From: Puniceicoccales bacterium
GTDB taxonomy: Bacteria > Verrucomicrobiota > Verrucomicrobiia > Opitutales > JAIRKQ01
Direction of reading: 5' to 3'
DNA: 33,396 bases
Assembly: GCA_031269795.1 (NCBI GenBank)
Contig: JAISYR010000013.1
Coordinates: 1 to 33,396 of the forward strand
Position 1 is the first letter of the stretch, and the number at the start of each line of letters is the position of its first letter. The notes under the pieces are model-generated. The model was not told the origin of the DNA. It did not search any database and saw only the letters and a program-made list of their open reading frames with translations. Made by a program: the position numbers and the translations under genes. Below are positions 1-7,774 of this stretch, piece after piece.

Positions 1-771
1 TATACGCAGATGTTAAGCAGTGACCAATTCACCTTTCCGAGTGGGTATGCAGTCCGGCAGCAACCAATTGTGGATGGTTTCATTACCATTGATTTGGCAA
101 ATGGTGGCAAAGGGAGAGATAGCATATTTAAGCAAATAACAAGTAGAAACCCTTCTAAAATTGCCCAACAACAAACAACATGGCAACAAGAAGGTGTGAA
201 ATATGTTGAATCGCCCAATGCGGAAGCGAAGTATAAACTTAGCATGCCAATACACAACATGAATGATGGCTTATTTGTCTACTTATTCCAAACATCTAAC
301 TTCGGAAATTGGGAAATAGAAAGCAATAAAAACTATGGCATCATGTCGATATACACCGGGTATAGGGAAGATATCGAGCTATTCTCATCGGAAACTCTAG
401 TGGACGATACAAATTTTTTAGAAGGAATAGCAGAATTAAAAAAACAGGCCGAAGCCCAACAGAGACTTGGGTACCGCTACATGCGTGTGGCGACAGGAAC
501 GTCGACAGAAACTCATGCAGAAAACATTGACATCGCTGCCCTACTGGACCTCGATCTGAGTTATATGGAAGCTGGAAAGGCATACCCAATTGATGACCGT
601 AATTGGTGTGACAGCATGTCACAGGATATTCCTCGCCTATCGATCAGAAAAAAGATGGGGAAACCCTATGAATGGGGAACCTTGCTTGGGTACCGTTTCG
701 AGCCGAGCGCTGTGTCCACGATTAAGGTTTACGTTACTGATATTAAGGCTTTCAGTCCCACCACCACTTGA
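1..771 (+). CDS. Unrecognised protein, probably 5'-truncated by the window edge
   Basis: The frame is open from the first base and has an ATG at 10. That ATG gives 253 residues ending at a TGA at 769-771, but the gene may begin outside the window. I do not recognise the family. No signal peptide or membrane segment is visible from the ATG. The sequence is rich in aromatic and polar residues (for example WCDSMSQDIPRLSIRKK and PYEWGTLLGYRFEP near the end), which would suit a soluble or secreted beta-rich domain; that is inference. It converges on the pilO-like gene, with a 473-base gap between them. Composition and lack of competing frames make it a believable gene, but its start and function are open. 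Confidence 0.55.
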   Translation, partial: YTQMLSSDQFTFPSGYAVRQQPIVDGFITIDLANGGKGRDSIFKQITSRNPSKIAQQQTTWQQEGVKYVESPNAEAKYKLSMPIHNMNDGLFVYLFQTSNFGNWEIESNKNYGIMSIYTGYREDIELFSSETLVDDTNFLEGIAELKKQAEAQQRLGYRYMRVATGTSTETHAENIDIAALLDLDLSYMEAGKAYPIDDRNWCDSMSQDIPRLSIRKKMGKPYEWGTLLGYRFEPSAVSTIKVYVTDIKAFSPTTT

Positions 772-1244
772 ACCACATGGAATTTGCACATTTCTCCCGG
801 ATCACCTGCCTCAATTCGCTCCCCTTCACCTGGCACAGGTCTTCTCTTTCATTCAAGATTATTTCTTTCTAATTTTACTTTATTTCTTTGCCACAATTTT
901 CCCCGATCGGAGTAGGTTTTTCATTGGTATTCTATGCCTGGCGTGTGGCAATGCGGCGCTTTTTTCAACCTGCCGGGCGTGTTTTCAGTGGCGTTGTTTG
1001 CTCAAGCCTACGTCGTAGGACAAGTGGGCTCTGCGGTGATACATGAAGTACGGCTCCACCCTACGCCATCCCGGTCGTACGTCTGACCCGGTACGGTTAA
1101 GCCTCTCTCCCTAGGCTTGCTGTCTTACATACATTTAAATGTGTAACTCCACCAGCGGAACATTCGTACCACATTTGGCCAGCTCCATCGAAACCTTTGT
1201 ATTCCTCCTTTTTCAAAATGCCAATGCCCCCATGAGGCTTGGTC
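772..1244. other. Gene-free convergent gap with a GC-richer, hairpin-rich core
   Basis: No convincing coding frame is present; the open frames crossing it have no family features. Bases about 940-1125 are visibly GC-richer than the surroundings. Self-complementary pieces are present: CAAGCCTA at about 1003-1010 can pair with TAGGCTTG at about 1112-1119, AAGCCT and AGGCTT can form a local hairpin around ctctccct, GGTC and GACC lie near 1071-1088, and ACATTTAAATGT is a palindrome near 1131. A structured RNA or a degraded gene are both possible. I could not match it to tmRNA, SRP RNA, RNase P RNA or 6S RNA. Confidence 0.3.
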
Positions 1245-2150
1245 CTAGGGAGCGGTCTCGTATAAAATTTTTCTATATAGTGCCGCACTCTTCTTATTAC
1301 TTTGTACAAGTTTTGAAGGAATGTCCAAAAACTCTATCACCAGTGAAAATGTCGACGCAAGGCATTCCAATATTTGATCGGGGCTATTTTTTACTAGCTT
1401 GAACGTATAGTTCGGATGTATTGAAATTTGTCTAAAGATGATGGGAATTTCATTCTCATATAAACTTTTGAGAAAATTTCTGAAAGAATCGGTAAACGTT
1501 GTAAACTTTATCTTGTAAAGATATGATTTACTGCCCCCTTGTCTGACGTCGGGAGAAAATATATCACTATTCTCAAAGTAGTTAGAATGGGGCAGATCAC
1601 CACGTTCAATGGATATAATTTTTAGGTAGGAAGTTCGCGACTCTAGCAAGTAAGAAATGAGCAATCTGAGTTGTTCTTGCTGGTGGTGAATATCATAAAT
1701 TTCACTGAGTAAGGGTTGCTCGTTTTTCTCAAAAAAATCTTGAAAACCAAAGGAACAAAAAGGTTCGAACTCTACACCTAGTGCATCGCAGGATTCTCGT
1801 GCCCATGTTAGGTACTCTGATATTTCAAAAAATACTGCTATGTGATTGGGTGGTAAGCTGCGGGTACTACTAGCATACGCTAATTTTGACATATTTTCCC
1901 AGGTTTTTGATGCAAATTTTCTATACTGGATTATATCTGCTTTAAACTGCCGTTCTTTTTCCAAGTGGTCATGGGGTAGCTTCGATTGTTTAATACCTAG
2001 GGAGCTTGTTAGGGCTATAACATTTTCCTTTTGTAAAATTTTATTGCGATAGGCATGGAAGCAATTTCTTATAATTAAAATCTGACACACCGCCAATATG
2101 ATGACGGTAATGAAAAACAAATAATGACGTTTAAAGAAAAGTTTTTTCAT
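1245..2150 (-). CDS. Amuc_1100/PilO-like pilus-associated inner-membrane protein
   Basis: This is a 301-residue protein with a short cytoplasmic start (MKKLFFKRH), one membrane segment at about 9-28, and then a helical, charged periplasmic region. Length, single N-terminal anchor and layout resemble the Akkermansia Amuc_1100 family, a PilO-like protein encoded beside a PilM-like protein. The stretch around residues 100-130 (LPPNHIAVFFEISEYLTW, then a segment with two cysteines) also matches that family's plan, by memory rather than alignment. Its start overlaps the stop of the PilM-like gene by four bases (ATGA), so the two are probably translationally coupled. In type IV pilus and type II secretion systems, PilO/GspM proteins help link the cytoplasmic platform to the secretin. 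No secretin gene follows it here. Confidence 0.72.
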   Translation of the reverse strand: MKKLFFKRHYLFFITVIILAVCQILIIRNCFHAYRNKILQKENVIALTSSLGIKQSKLPHDHLEKERQFKADIIQYRKFASKTWENMSKLAYASSTRSLPPNHIAVFFEISEYLTWARESCDALGVEFEPFCSFGFQDFFEKNEQPLLSEIYDIHHQQEQLRLLISYLLESRTSYLKIISIERGDLPHSNYFENSDIFSPDVRQGGSKSYLYKIKFTTFTDSFRNFLKSLYENEIPIIFRQISIHPNYTFKLVKNSPDQILECLASTFSLVIEFLDIPSKLVQSNKKSAALYRKILYETAP

Positions 2151-3748
2151 CTCACAAGAATTTCAGATTGTTGCCCCAGTACTATATCAAATGAAAAAGG
2201 TAAAATATCACCGTTTGCCAGTGACATTTGTATGTTTTCAATGCGATCAATTCCCTCTATTTCACCCAGCGACGATATCAACTTTTCGATGATTTTGTTG
2301 ATTAGTTTTTTTGTTTCACCATCACTGATCCATATTTTTGCCGACACTTTAATCTTGTCGTTACCATTATCATCCTTTTTGTCTACCCATGTGAGTGACT
2401 CTATCCAGGCAGTTTTCAAATCCCCCATTTTACATTGAAGTTCGTTGAATAAACTTGCCCAAGCAGCTTGGGAATACAGGGATGATTTGGCATCCGTGAT
2501 AAAAGAGTGCAAAGCTTCATGCTCTTCGTGAGCTTCTCCATACCTGATAATATCCGTGTTAACTTCAAGCAATTTTGCTTCCAGTTGAAATTTCTTGGTC
2601 TCAAGGTTTATGGCGTCTTTTTTTAATATTTTCAATCCCGTCAATAGGGCCAACGTCATGACGATAACAATAAGCAGGTACCCAAAATTTTGGCGCTGAA
2701 ATTCTATTTGATTTGAAAAGTCTACGGAAAATAGCTTTAGCGGTTGCACTTGTTTAGAATTCAAACAATACACTGCTCCAACGAATACGCCCATATTGTT
2801 CTTTACAAGTACCATTTCTTCTTCACCAAGATTACATGCAAATTGATGCTTAAAAATATCAAACACATTGACAATTTCCATGTCTTTTGCGGTATTAAAG
2901 GCATCGTATAGGTAGCTTTCACTTCCGGTCAGGTATAACTTTGCTATCGGATACTGCCTTAGGGTTCGGCAGTAAAATAGCTCAGATTTTTTAATTTCCT
3001 GGCGCAGTTTCTGGGAAAATTGTTTGAGGTAATAGGTCATGAACGCATGGTTTTCATTCTCCCGATTGATAAAAAATTCCGAAAGCAAAAGCTTAGCCTT
3101 TTCGCAGGATACCTTTTGGGATTCTACAATTGTTTTAATTAGGTGTATCCCCGTGATAGGTATGCTACGAAAATATTCTGCACCATTCCCAATGCATGCC
3201 AAATATGATGAATTTTCTCCCATGTGTACCAGCATGGAATTTATTGGAGAATCGGTATATTTTTGAATGGCGATGGTGTTGAGAACTATTTCCGGACAAA
3301 TGTATGAAAAATCTATTTTATTGCGGATCAGGATATCGACTATTTGTTCCGACACTACCCTCGGAATGGCAACCCCAAGGGCATGATTTGATTGGCTATT
3401 GTTCCGATAAATGTCCAAACACCACTCATTGGTCCCCCCTGGGAAATCATGTTCACACTCAAATTTAAACGCTTCCTGAATACCTTTTTCCGTTACCTCT
3501 GGAATTTGAATATGTTTTATAAAAACCTGATCGTTGGGCGGAACGACTAGCGTTATTCTTCTTTTTGTTGCTCTTGGGATCTGGGATACCGCCTTTGCGA
3601 AAGCTCGTAGCCAGCCCACGACATTTTCCTGAAGATCTTCTTCGGACTGGATTGCATAGGCTGCTATTTTTACGAAAATTCCCCGGCCATCGACCTCCAC
3701 CACTGTGATCGATTCCATACCGCAATGCATTATGACATTATTAGCCAT
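2147..3748 (-). CDS. pilM: PilM-PilN-like fusion (GspL-like) of a type IV pilus/type II secretion platform
   Basis: This is a 533-residue protein. Residues about 1-330 look like the actin-like PilM/GspL cytoplasmic domain: a beta-rich start, VVPPNDQVFIKHIQIPEV at about 68-85, a helical middle, and a nucleotide-fold-like LYLTGSESYLYDAF at 271-284. A single membrane helix lies at about 356-374, followed by a coiled-coil-like segment (about 380-410) and a PilN-like periplasmic domain to the end. Separate PilM proteins are about 350 residues and PilN about 200, so the length fits a fusion, comparable to GspL. ATG is at 3748, and the 3' end overlaps the pilO-like start by ATGA. The upstream promoter-like sequence would give an almost leaderless message. 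The fold assignment is fairly secure; the exact system (pilus or secretion) is not decided here. Confidence 0.75.
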   Translation of the reverse strand: MANNVIMHCGMESITVVEVDGRGIFVKIAAYAIQSEEDLQENVVGWLRAFAKAVSQIPRATKRRITLVVPPNDQVFIKHIQIPEVTEKGIQEAFKFECEHDFPGGTNEWCLDIYRNNSQSNHALGVAIPRVVSEQIVDILIRNKIDFSYICPEIVLNTIAIQKYTDSPINSMLVHMGENSSYLACIGNGAEYFRSIPITGIHLIKTIVESQKVSCEKAKLLLSEFFINRENENHAFMTYYLKQFSQKLRQEIKKSELFYCRTLRQYPIAKLYLTGSESYLYDAFNTAKDMEIVNVFDIFKHQFACNLGEEEMVLVKNNMGVFVGAVYCLNSKQVQPLKLFSVDFSNQIEFQRQNFGYLLIVIVMTLALLTGLKILKKDAINLETKKFQLEAKLLEVNTDIIRYGEAHEEHEALHSFITDAKSSLYSQAAWASLFNELQCKMGDLKTAWIESLTWVDKKDDNGNDKIKVSAKIWISDGETKKLINKIIEKLISSLGEIEGIDRIENIQMSLANGDILPFSFDIVLGQQSEILVR

Positions 3749-3756
3749 TTTTCAGA

Positions 3757-3784
3757 ATTTTACGCTAATTGATAAACTTTTCAA
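3757..3784 (-). promoter_or_regulatory. Predicted sigma-70-type promoter of the pilM-like gene, near-leaderless
   Basis: On the minus strand TTGAAA (3784-3779) is followed after 16 bases by TAAAAT (3762-3757), five of six matches at each box. Only eight bases separate the -10 box from the ATG at 3748, so transcription would start at or next to the start codon. No Shine-Dalgarno sequence is visible. Inferred from sequence only. Confidence 0.4.
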
Positions 3785-3816
3785 GCTATCTTGCAATGAT
3801 TCTTATTTAAATACCT

Positions 3817-4191
3817 TCAGACGTGGGGTGATTTTCTGCCGGTACAACGATTCCTAGCGTGTTTCCTGGTGGAAACAAATTGTTCGACAATGAGTAAAAT
3901 AATTAAAAATTTTGCTAAATCCCGGCTTGTGCTGATTTTTAACATAAAGTTACCTATTTTTCCGTCTCCTACCAATAGGAGAGAGTATATGCATGAAATG
4001 ACCACGCAAAGCAACGTTTTGATTTTGAAATTTATGGCGTTGAAGTTTGACAAAATTCTACCATGCATCTTCTCATTTGATAAAATTTTCAATTTTTTAT
4101 TCCTACGGCCTATGCCGTAGACAAACAACAGGGCAACACAAAATGGTGCCACCGATAGGACTAAAAAAACTTTAATATCAGCAAAAATCAT
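3817..4191 (-). CDS. Short BatB-like membrane protein lacking a von Willebrand domain
   Basis: This is a 124-residue protein. Residues 1-35 form a membrane segment ending in basic GIGRRNKK, and a second hydrophobic stretch lies at about 58-75. This is the usual N-terminal membrane pair of BatB-type proteins, which normally run to over 300 residues with a metal-binding von Willebrand A (VWA) domain after the second helix. Here the VWA domain is absent. A third hydrophobic segment (about 92-106) and a basic tail follow almost directly. It starts three bases after the stop of the similar BatA-like gene, as in bat operons. It may be a decayed remnant kept open by chance, or a functional membrane-only form. 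The family call is by pattern and neighbour, so moderate. Confidence 0.45.
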   Translation of the reverse strand: MIFADIKVFLVLSVAPFCVALLFVYGIGRRNKKLKILSNEKMHGRILSNFNAINFKIKTLLCVVISCIYSLLLVGDGKIGNFMLKISTSRDLAKFLIILLIVEQFVSTRKHARNRCTGRKSPHV

Positions 4192-4194
4192 AGG

Positions 4195-4533
4195 CTATGG
4201 GACTTTTTGTAGGGAAGTGTTTCGTAAAAACATTTCCAAGAGAAAGCACGCTAGGCTCGCCATTACCAAATAATAGCTACACCGTATTATCAATGTTTCC
4301 ATGATAACCATCGGCTCCGCATACGCCAATAATAATAGTAGCACCGCAAGTATTCTACAATGGATGAGAAAATTCCCGGAAGGTTTTATGCTCCTTCCAA
4401 TGATTTTTTTCAATAGTGACACATTGGGAATCAAAATGGATGGTTGGCGAACATGTTTGCGATAAATGCCTTTGAAAATCGGCAAAACCAACAAAAACAG
4501 CAGGGCATGGGGGTATAAAAAAATTATGTTCAT
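4195..4533 (-). CDS. Short BatA-like membrane protein with the von Willebrand domain apparently deleted
   Basis: This is a 112-residue protein. The N-terminal part (FLYPHALLFLLVLPIFKGIY, then a basic stretch, then a hydrophobic segment ending LLLLAYAEP at about 64-73) is the classic opening of BatA/aerotolerance-operon proteins, where the VWA domain normally starts just after this point. Instead it passes straight into a hydrophobic segment ending FLLEMFLRNTSLQKVP, which resembles the normal C-terminus of full-length BatA (membrane helix, Arg-Arg/Asn-Thr-x-Leu, final Pro). The gene thus looks like full-length BatA with about 200 internal residues removed in frame. It is followed three bases later by the BatB-like gene. 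A DUF58 gene, usually in the same operon, lies far away at 26675-27496. Confidence 0.5.
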   Translation of the reverse strand: MNIIFLYPHALLFLLVLPIFKGIYRKHVRQPSILIPNVSLLKKIIGRSIKPSGNFLIHCRILAVLLLLLAYAEPMVIMETLIIRCSYYLVMASLACFLLEMFLRNTSLQKVP

Positions 4534-4618
4534 CTCTAGGGATGTCCGAATTGCAAGGGCGTATATCTTTTGCTAATTTTTATGCCTTTGCAATAAAATA
4601 ATCAACGGTAGCGGGGCG

Positions 4619-4646
4619 TTGACTTTTATTATTTTGCCGAGATGAT
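4619..4646 (+). promoter_or_regulatory. Predicted promoter of ispH
   Basis: TTGACT (4619-4624), a 16-base spacer and GATGAT (4641-4646, four of six matches) lie just before the GTG start at 4656. The transcript would have almost no leader. The -35 box is good and the -10 box is weak. Confidence 0.3.
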
Positions 4647-4655
4647 CGAATATCT

Positions 4656-5513
4656 GTGAAGGTAGTCATGGCAAGTGTTTCCGGATTTTGTGGTGGGGTA
4701 AAACGTGCCCTAGGGCTGGCCTATGATGCGTGCAGGCAATGTACCGGTCGGGTATATGTTGCCGGTGAACTCGTTCACAACAAAGAAGCCATGGAAAATG
4801 TAAAGGCTGCCGGTGTAAAATTGTTTAGAAATTGTAATTTGGAGAAAATTACTCCACACGATGTTCTTCTAATCCGTGCCCATGGGTGTCCTCGAGAGCA
4901 ATGGGCCAAGTTCCGTAAACTTTTTAATACCGTCATTGATGGGACCTGTCCACACGTTGTCGGGATATCAAAAATGGTAGAATGCGAATCGGGAAAAGGG
5001 AAAACCATCCTACTCATCGGGGATAAATCTCATCCAGAAGTGCAAACATTGGTAAGTTTTGCAAAAGATGACAAGGTATACATAATAGGTTCTGAGGCAG
5101 AATTAGATCTCTTGAAAAATGGCCTAGGTCAAATATTGGTGATTGCCCAGTCTACCATCGATGAAAGTTTTTTTAAAAGTTTTGCCAGCAAAATTTCTAA
5201 ATTGTATCCCCATGCCGAAATAAAGAATACCATTTGCGTTTCGTCACGTAGACGTCAGCAAGCAATCTTGAATTTCAAAAAGGAGGGTATAGAGGCTGTC
5301 GTTGTTGCGGGAGGAATACATTCTAACAACACCCGAACCTTGGCACAAATCGCCCGAAAGATCGGTCTGACTGTGTTCCATGTGGAAACTGCCTCAGATT
5401 TACCAATTCAAAAATTGAAAACTTTCCAGGTCATTGGGGTCATAGGTGGGACATCAACGGACGAAAAAACAACAAAACAAATGATTGTCGACCTCCTGGC
5501 GTTGGAAAATTAA
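4656..5513 (+). CDS. ispH: 4-hydroxy-3-methylbut-2-enyl diphosphate reductase
   Basis: The enzyme performs the last step of the MEP isoprenoid pathway, reducing HMBPP to IPP and DMAPP on a [4Fe-4S] cluster in the cytoplasm. The 285 residues carry the cluster cysteines in family contexts: GFCGGVKRA (C12), DGTCPHV (C98) and NTICVSSRRRQ (C194). Also present are the histidines of VHN (H41), AHG (H76) and SHPEV (H126), plus GGIHSNNTRTL and GGTSTDE near the end. A GTG start at 4656 is chosen because it keeps the first beta strand (KVVMAS) and places the first cysteine at 12 as in the family. An ATG at 4668 with an AAGG upstream would remove that strand. It stands divergent from the bat-like genes. 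The preceding pathway enzyme, ispG, is at 11214. Confidence 0.95.
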   Translation: MKVVMASVSGFCGGVKRALGLAYDACRQCTGRVYVAGELVHNKEAMENVKAAGVKLFRNCNLEKITPHDVLLIRAHGCPREQWAKFRKLFNTVIDGTCPHVVGISKMVECESGKGKTILLIGDKSHPEVQTLVSFAKDDKVYIIGSEAELDLLKNGLGQILVIAQSTIDESFFKSFASKISKLYPHAEIKNTICVSSRRRQQAILNFKKEGIEAVVVAGGIHSNNTRTLAQIARKIGLTVFHVETASDLPIQKLKTFQVIGVIGGTSTDEKTTKQMIVDLLALEN

Positions 5514-5577
5514 ATTGTAAAAACTTTTGCCAAATTTGCTTGCTTTGGCAATGAAAAGTATACATATTATTTTTCAA

Positions 5578-6672
5578 ATGAATAAATTATTGAAGACAAT
5601 GTGTGTTGTGGCTGCCATGGGGAGTACAGGATGCCAATCGGTGGGTCCTAAAATTATCGAACATTCCCATCCTCGATACAATAATGCCGTGGTGTCGGTC
5701 ATAGATAATCAGCTATTGTTAAATATTGTTCGTTTAAAGTATCGCGAAAATCCTTTTTTCCTGGAGGTCAATAGTATAACGGAATCGCGCAATTCAGGAG
5801 CCGATAGTGGTTTGAAAGCCATGGAGTGGTTCCCTTCCGATTCCAGTAAAAATAAAGTTGTTCCAACTTTTTTGATGAAAAATTACCAAATTCCGACAAT
5901 TTCCTATCGTCCCGTGCGTGGGAAGGAATTCATCAAATACCTGATGACACCAATTCCTCTGAATGTAACCCTTGGCATGTCGTCTTCGGGTTGGAAACTG
6001 CAGAGGGTATTCAACACGTGTATTGAAAAAATAAATGACGTGGAAAATGCACCAAGTGCTTCGGGACCAACTCCACGGCATAAGCCAAACTATGAAAAAT
6101 TCTATGAAATGACAGACTTGTTAAAAAAATTAGAGGATGCCAATCTTATTGCCATCGGCATCGATCCCAACAATCAACAGGGTTTGGCTATGCGCATAAA
6201 GCAGGATACCGCAAACAATGCGGACGTCATCAAGTTTAAGCAAATTCTCGGCCTTGACCAAAATAAAAATGAATTTTGCTTTGAGAATAACTTTTTAAAA
6301 GCTGGTAGTAATGGTCTGGTAGTCCGCACAAGGTCATTGATGGGGATCTTGTTTTACCTGTCCCATGCCGTAGATGTTCCCTTCGAAGATATCGAAAATG
6401 GCGTAGTCCAAACGACGGTCATGGACGACGGCTCCGTATTTGACTGGTCACAAAATGCAAGTGGTACACTATTGAAGGTATACTGTTCCAAAGAAAAACC
6501 AAGGGATGCTTTTGTTTCCACGTACTATCGGGGTCACTGGTTTTACATCGCGGACAATGATCTACACTCGAAATCCACGTTCATGTTTGTTTCAATGCTG
6601 TTCAACCTTCAGGCAGGGGAAGCTTCTTCGGCTGACGTTGTTCCGGCATTGACGATTCCGGTGGGGAGGTAA
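5578..6672 (+). CDS. Predicted lipoprotein of a conserved hypothetical family
   Basis: The frame is open from a TTG at 5527, but the ATG at 5578 gives a clean lipoprotein signal: MNKLLKT, a short hydrophobic core, then GSTGC with the cysteine at about residue 19. The mature protein is about 345 residues. It contains QLLLNIVRLKYRENPFFLEV near the start of the mature part, RTRSLMGILFYLSH in the second half and YYRGHWFYIADND near the end. I remember these motifs from a widespread conserved hypothetical of Gram-negative bacteria, without a known function. It follows ispH by about 60 bases and is followed by a hairpin with a T-run before prmA. Export and lipid anchoring are inferred from the lipobox; nothing shows its activity. 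Confidence 0.7.
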   Translation: MNKLLKTMCVVAAMGSTGCQSVGPKIIEHSHPRYNNAVVSVIDNQLLLNIVRLKYRENPFFLEVNSITESRNSGADSGLKAMEWFPSDSSKNKVVPTFLMKNYQIPTISYRPVRGKEFIKYLMTPIPLNVTLGMSSSGWKLQRVFNTCIEKINDVENAPSASGPTPRHKPNYEKFYEMTDLLKKLEDANLIAIGIDPNNQQGLAMRIKQDTANNADVIKFKQILGLDQNKNEFCFENNFLKAGSNGLVVRTRSLMGILFYLSHAVDVPFEDIENGVVQTTVMDDGSVFDWSQNASGTLLKVYCSKEKPRDAFVSTYYRGHWFYIADNDLHSKSTFMFVSMLFNLQAGEASSADVVPALTIPVGR

Positions 6673-6709
6673 TTTTTGCCGATAGGCGCAGGAAACAATG
6701 GAAAAATAA

Positions 6710-6738
6710 CCCTACTTCCTTGCGTAGGGAAGCTTTTT
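6710..6738 (+). terminator. Possible intrinsic terminator or attenuator before prmA
   Basis: CCCTAC (6710-6715) and GTAGGG (6724-6729) can form a six-pair stem with an eight-base loop, followed by AAGC and five T (6734-6738). It lies between the lipoprotein stop and prmA and overlaps the TTG that could start prmA, so it might instead act as an attenuator. The stem is short. Confidence 0.4.
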
Positions 6739-7636
6739 GAGAAATATGCTAAAGTTTTGTTCGAAGATCTCATCCCAAGAAAACGCTAATTTAATTGGTG
6801 AATTTTTGGACGACCAAGAATTGGTTTATTGGAGTATCGAAAAAGATTGTTTACATGATAAATATTCTTTGTGTGGCTATGTTTCCAATAGACAGGCTGG
6901 CGATGAAGATTTTGCCAAAATAAAGTCCGCTTTCGCAGACCTGGGAGACGTCGAAATTGCAACCATAAATCCTTCCGATTGGGAAGAGGCATATAGAAAA
7001 TCTGCCAAGCTATGGAAATGTGAAGATTTATACTGGGTGCCAACTTTTCTGAAAGATGAAATTGAGATTCCAGAAGATGGAACGGGGATATACATAGAAC
7101 CCGGCATGGCATTTGGATCTGGGAGTCATGAAACCTCACAGCTGTGTGCCCGTGCGTTGGTGATGTTCAAGAGCTTGTATAAAAAGACCAACGATTTGAT
7201 GATAAAAAGTTGTATCGACATTGGCTGTGGTTCTGGAATATTGGGGATTTCGGCCCTAAAATTGGGGTTGTCCCATGCCACATTTATCGACATTGACGCG
7301 GATGCCATAAGGATTAGCCAAGAAAATGCACTGGCAAATGGGCTGTTTCTAGACCAGATGGATTTTGTCACTGGCGATGTTAGGGTGAGTCTACTGGGCA
7401 GACATGCGGATCTGTTGATGGTAAATATCCTATCCAATGTTCTCATCGAGAATGCTGATTTGCTCGTGAATTCTGTAAAACCCGGTGGCCTATTGTGCCT
7501 AAGCGGTATTTTGAAGGATGAAAAATTTGATGTGGCCCATGAGTTTACAAAATTTATTAAAAAAAGATGGGCATCCGTGATAGAAAGCTCCATGGACGAC
7601 GGAGAATGGTCCCTGCTGGCATATTTTCGCGGATAA
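6737..7636 (+). CDS. prmA: Ribosomal protein L11 methyltransferase
   Basis: PrmA is a SAM-dependent enzyme that trimethylates ribosomal protein L11. Family motifs appear in order: PGMAFGSGSHETSQLC (usually AFGTGxHxTT), the SAM-binding glycine loop DIGCGSGILGISALKLG, the acidic DIDADAIRISQENA after strand 2, and LLMVNILSNVLIENA as the catalytic-region NIL motif. Length is 299 residues, close to the usual 290-300. TTG at 6737 has a Shine-Dalgarno-like AGGGA six bases upstream, while ATG at 6746 has none at proper spacing, so either could be the start. The gene's stop codon lies inside the first copy of the downstream tandem duplication. Confidence 0.93.
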   Translation: MRNMLKFCSKISSQENANLIGEFLDDQELVYWSIEKDCLHDKYSLCGYVSNRQAGDEDFAKIKSAFADLGDVEIATINPSDWEEAYRKSAKLWKCEDLYWVPTFLKDEIEIPEDGTGIYIEPGMAFGSGSHETSQLCARALVMFKSLYKKTNDLMIKSCIDIGCGSGILGISALKLGLSHATFIDIDADAIRISQENALANGLFLDQMDFVTGDVRVSLLGRHADLLMVNILSNVLIENADLLVNSVKPGGLLCLSGILKDEKFDVAHEFTKFIKKRWASVIESSMDDGEWSLLAYFRG

Positions 7637-7774
7637 ATTTACTTGCCTTTAGGAATGAAATAAAACATGTTCGCCCCTATGAAAAAGAAAAAACTAACAT
7701 CTAGAGATTTATTAGTGTGTTTAATTTCCTGTTTGTTCCTCTTAGCGGTCGCGGGATGTAAATGTTGTCACTGA
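7634..7774 (+). repeat. Tandem duplication, copy 1 (leader plus lipoprotein signal sequence)
   Basis: These bases match about 7775-7905 at an offset of 141, starting with ATAAATTTACTTGC and running through the translation start and the whole signal peptide to the lipobox cysteine. The copies differ at scattered positions and by one three-base indel in the signal peptide (LFLLAVAGC against LFLVVAGC), so the duplication is not recent. Similarity stops just after the cysteine codon. Confidence 0.85.
7667..7774 (+). CDS. 35-residue mini-lipoprotein, duplicate of the next gene's signal peptide
   Basis: An ATG with an upstream TTAGGAATGA Shine-Dalgarno-like sequence opens a 35-codon frame: MFAPMKKKK, a hydrophobic core, the lipobox LAVAGC, then only KCCH before TGA. 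It is clearly a copy of the first 30-odd codons of the following lipoprotein gene. If made and processed, the product would be a lipid-modified pentapeptide (CKCCH) with three cysteines, plus a free signal peptide. The frame has stayed open through visible divergence, which argues mildly for use. It could also be a dead duplicate or a translated leader. Too short for certainty. Confidence 0.5.
   Translation: MFAPMKKKKLTSRDLLVCLISCLFLLAVAGCKCCH

Noticed and set aside
590-1018. 142-codon plus-strand open frame
   Set aside because: It overlaps the first gene in another frame, and its hydrophobic composition has no family features.
1085-1125. Resemblance to the E. coli tmRNA segment after the tag stop (a GCCTCTCTCCCTAGG-like stretch)
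   Set aside because: No tag peptide ending in Leu-Ala-Ala, no tRNA-like TTCGA arm and no paired acceptor ends were found on either side, in normal or permuted order.
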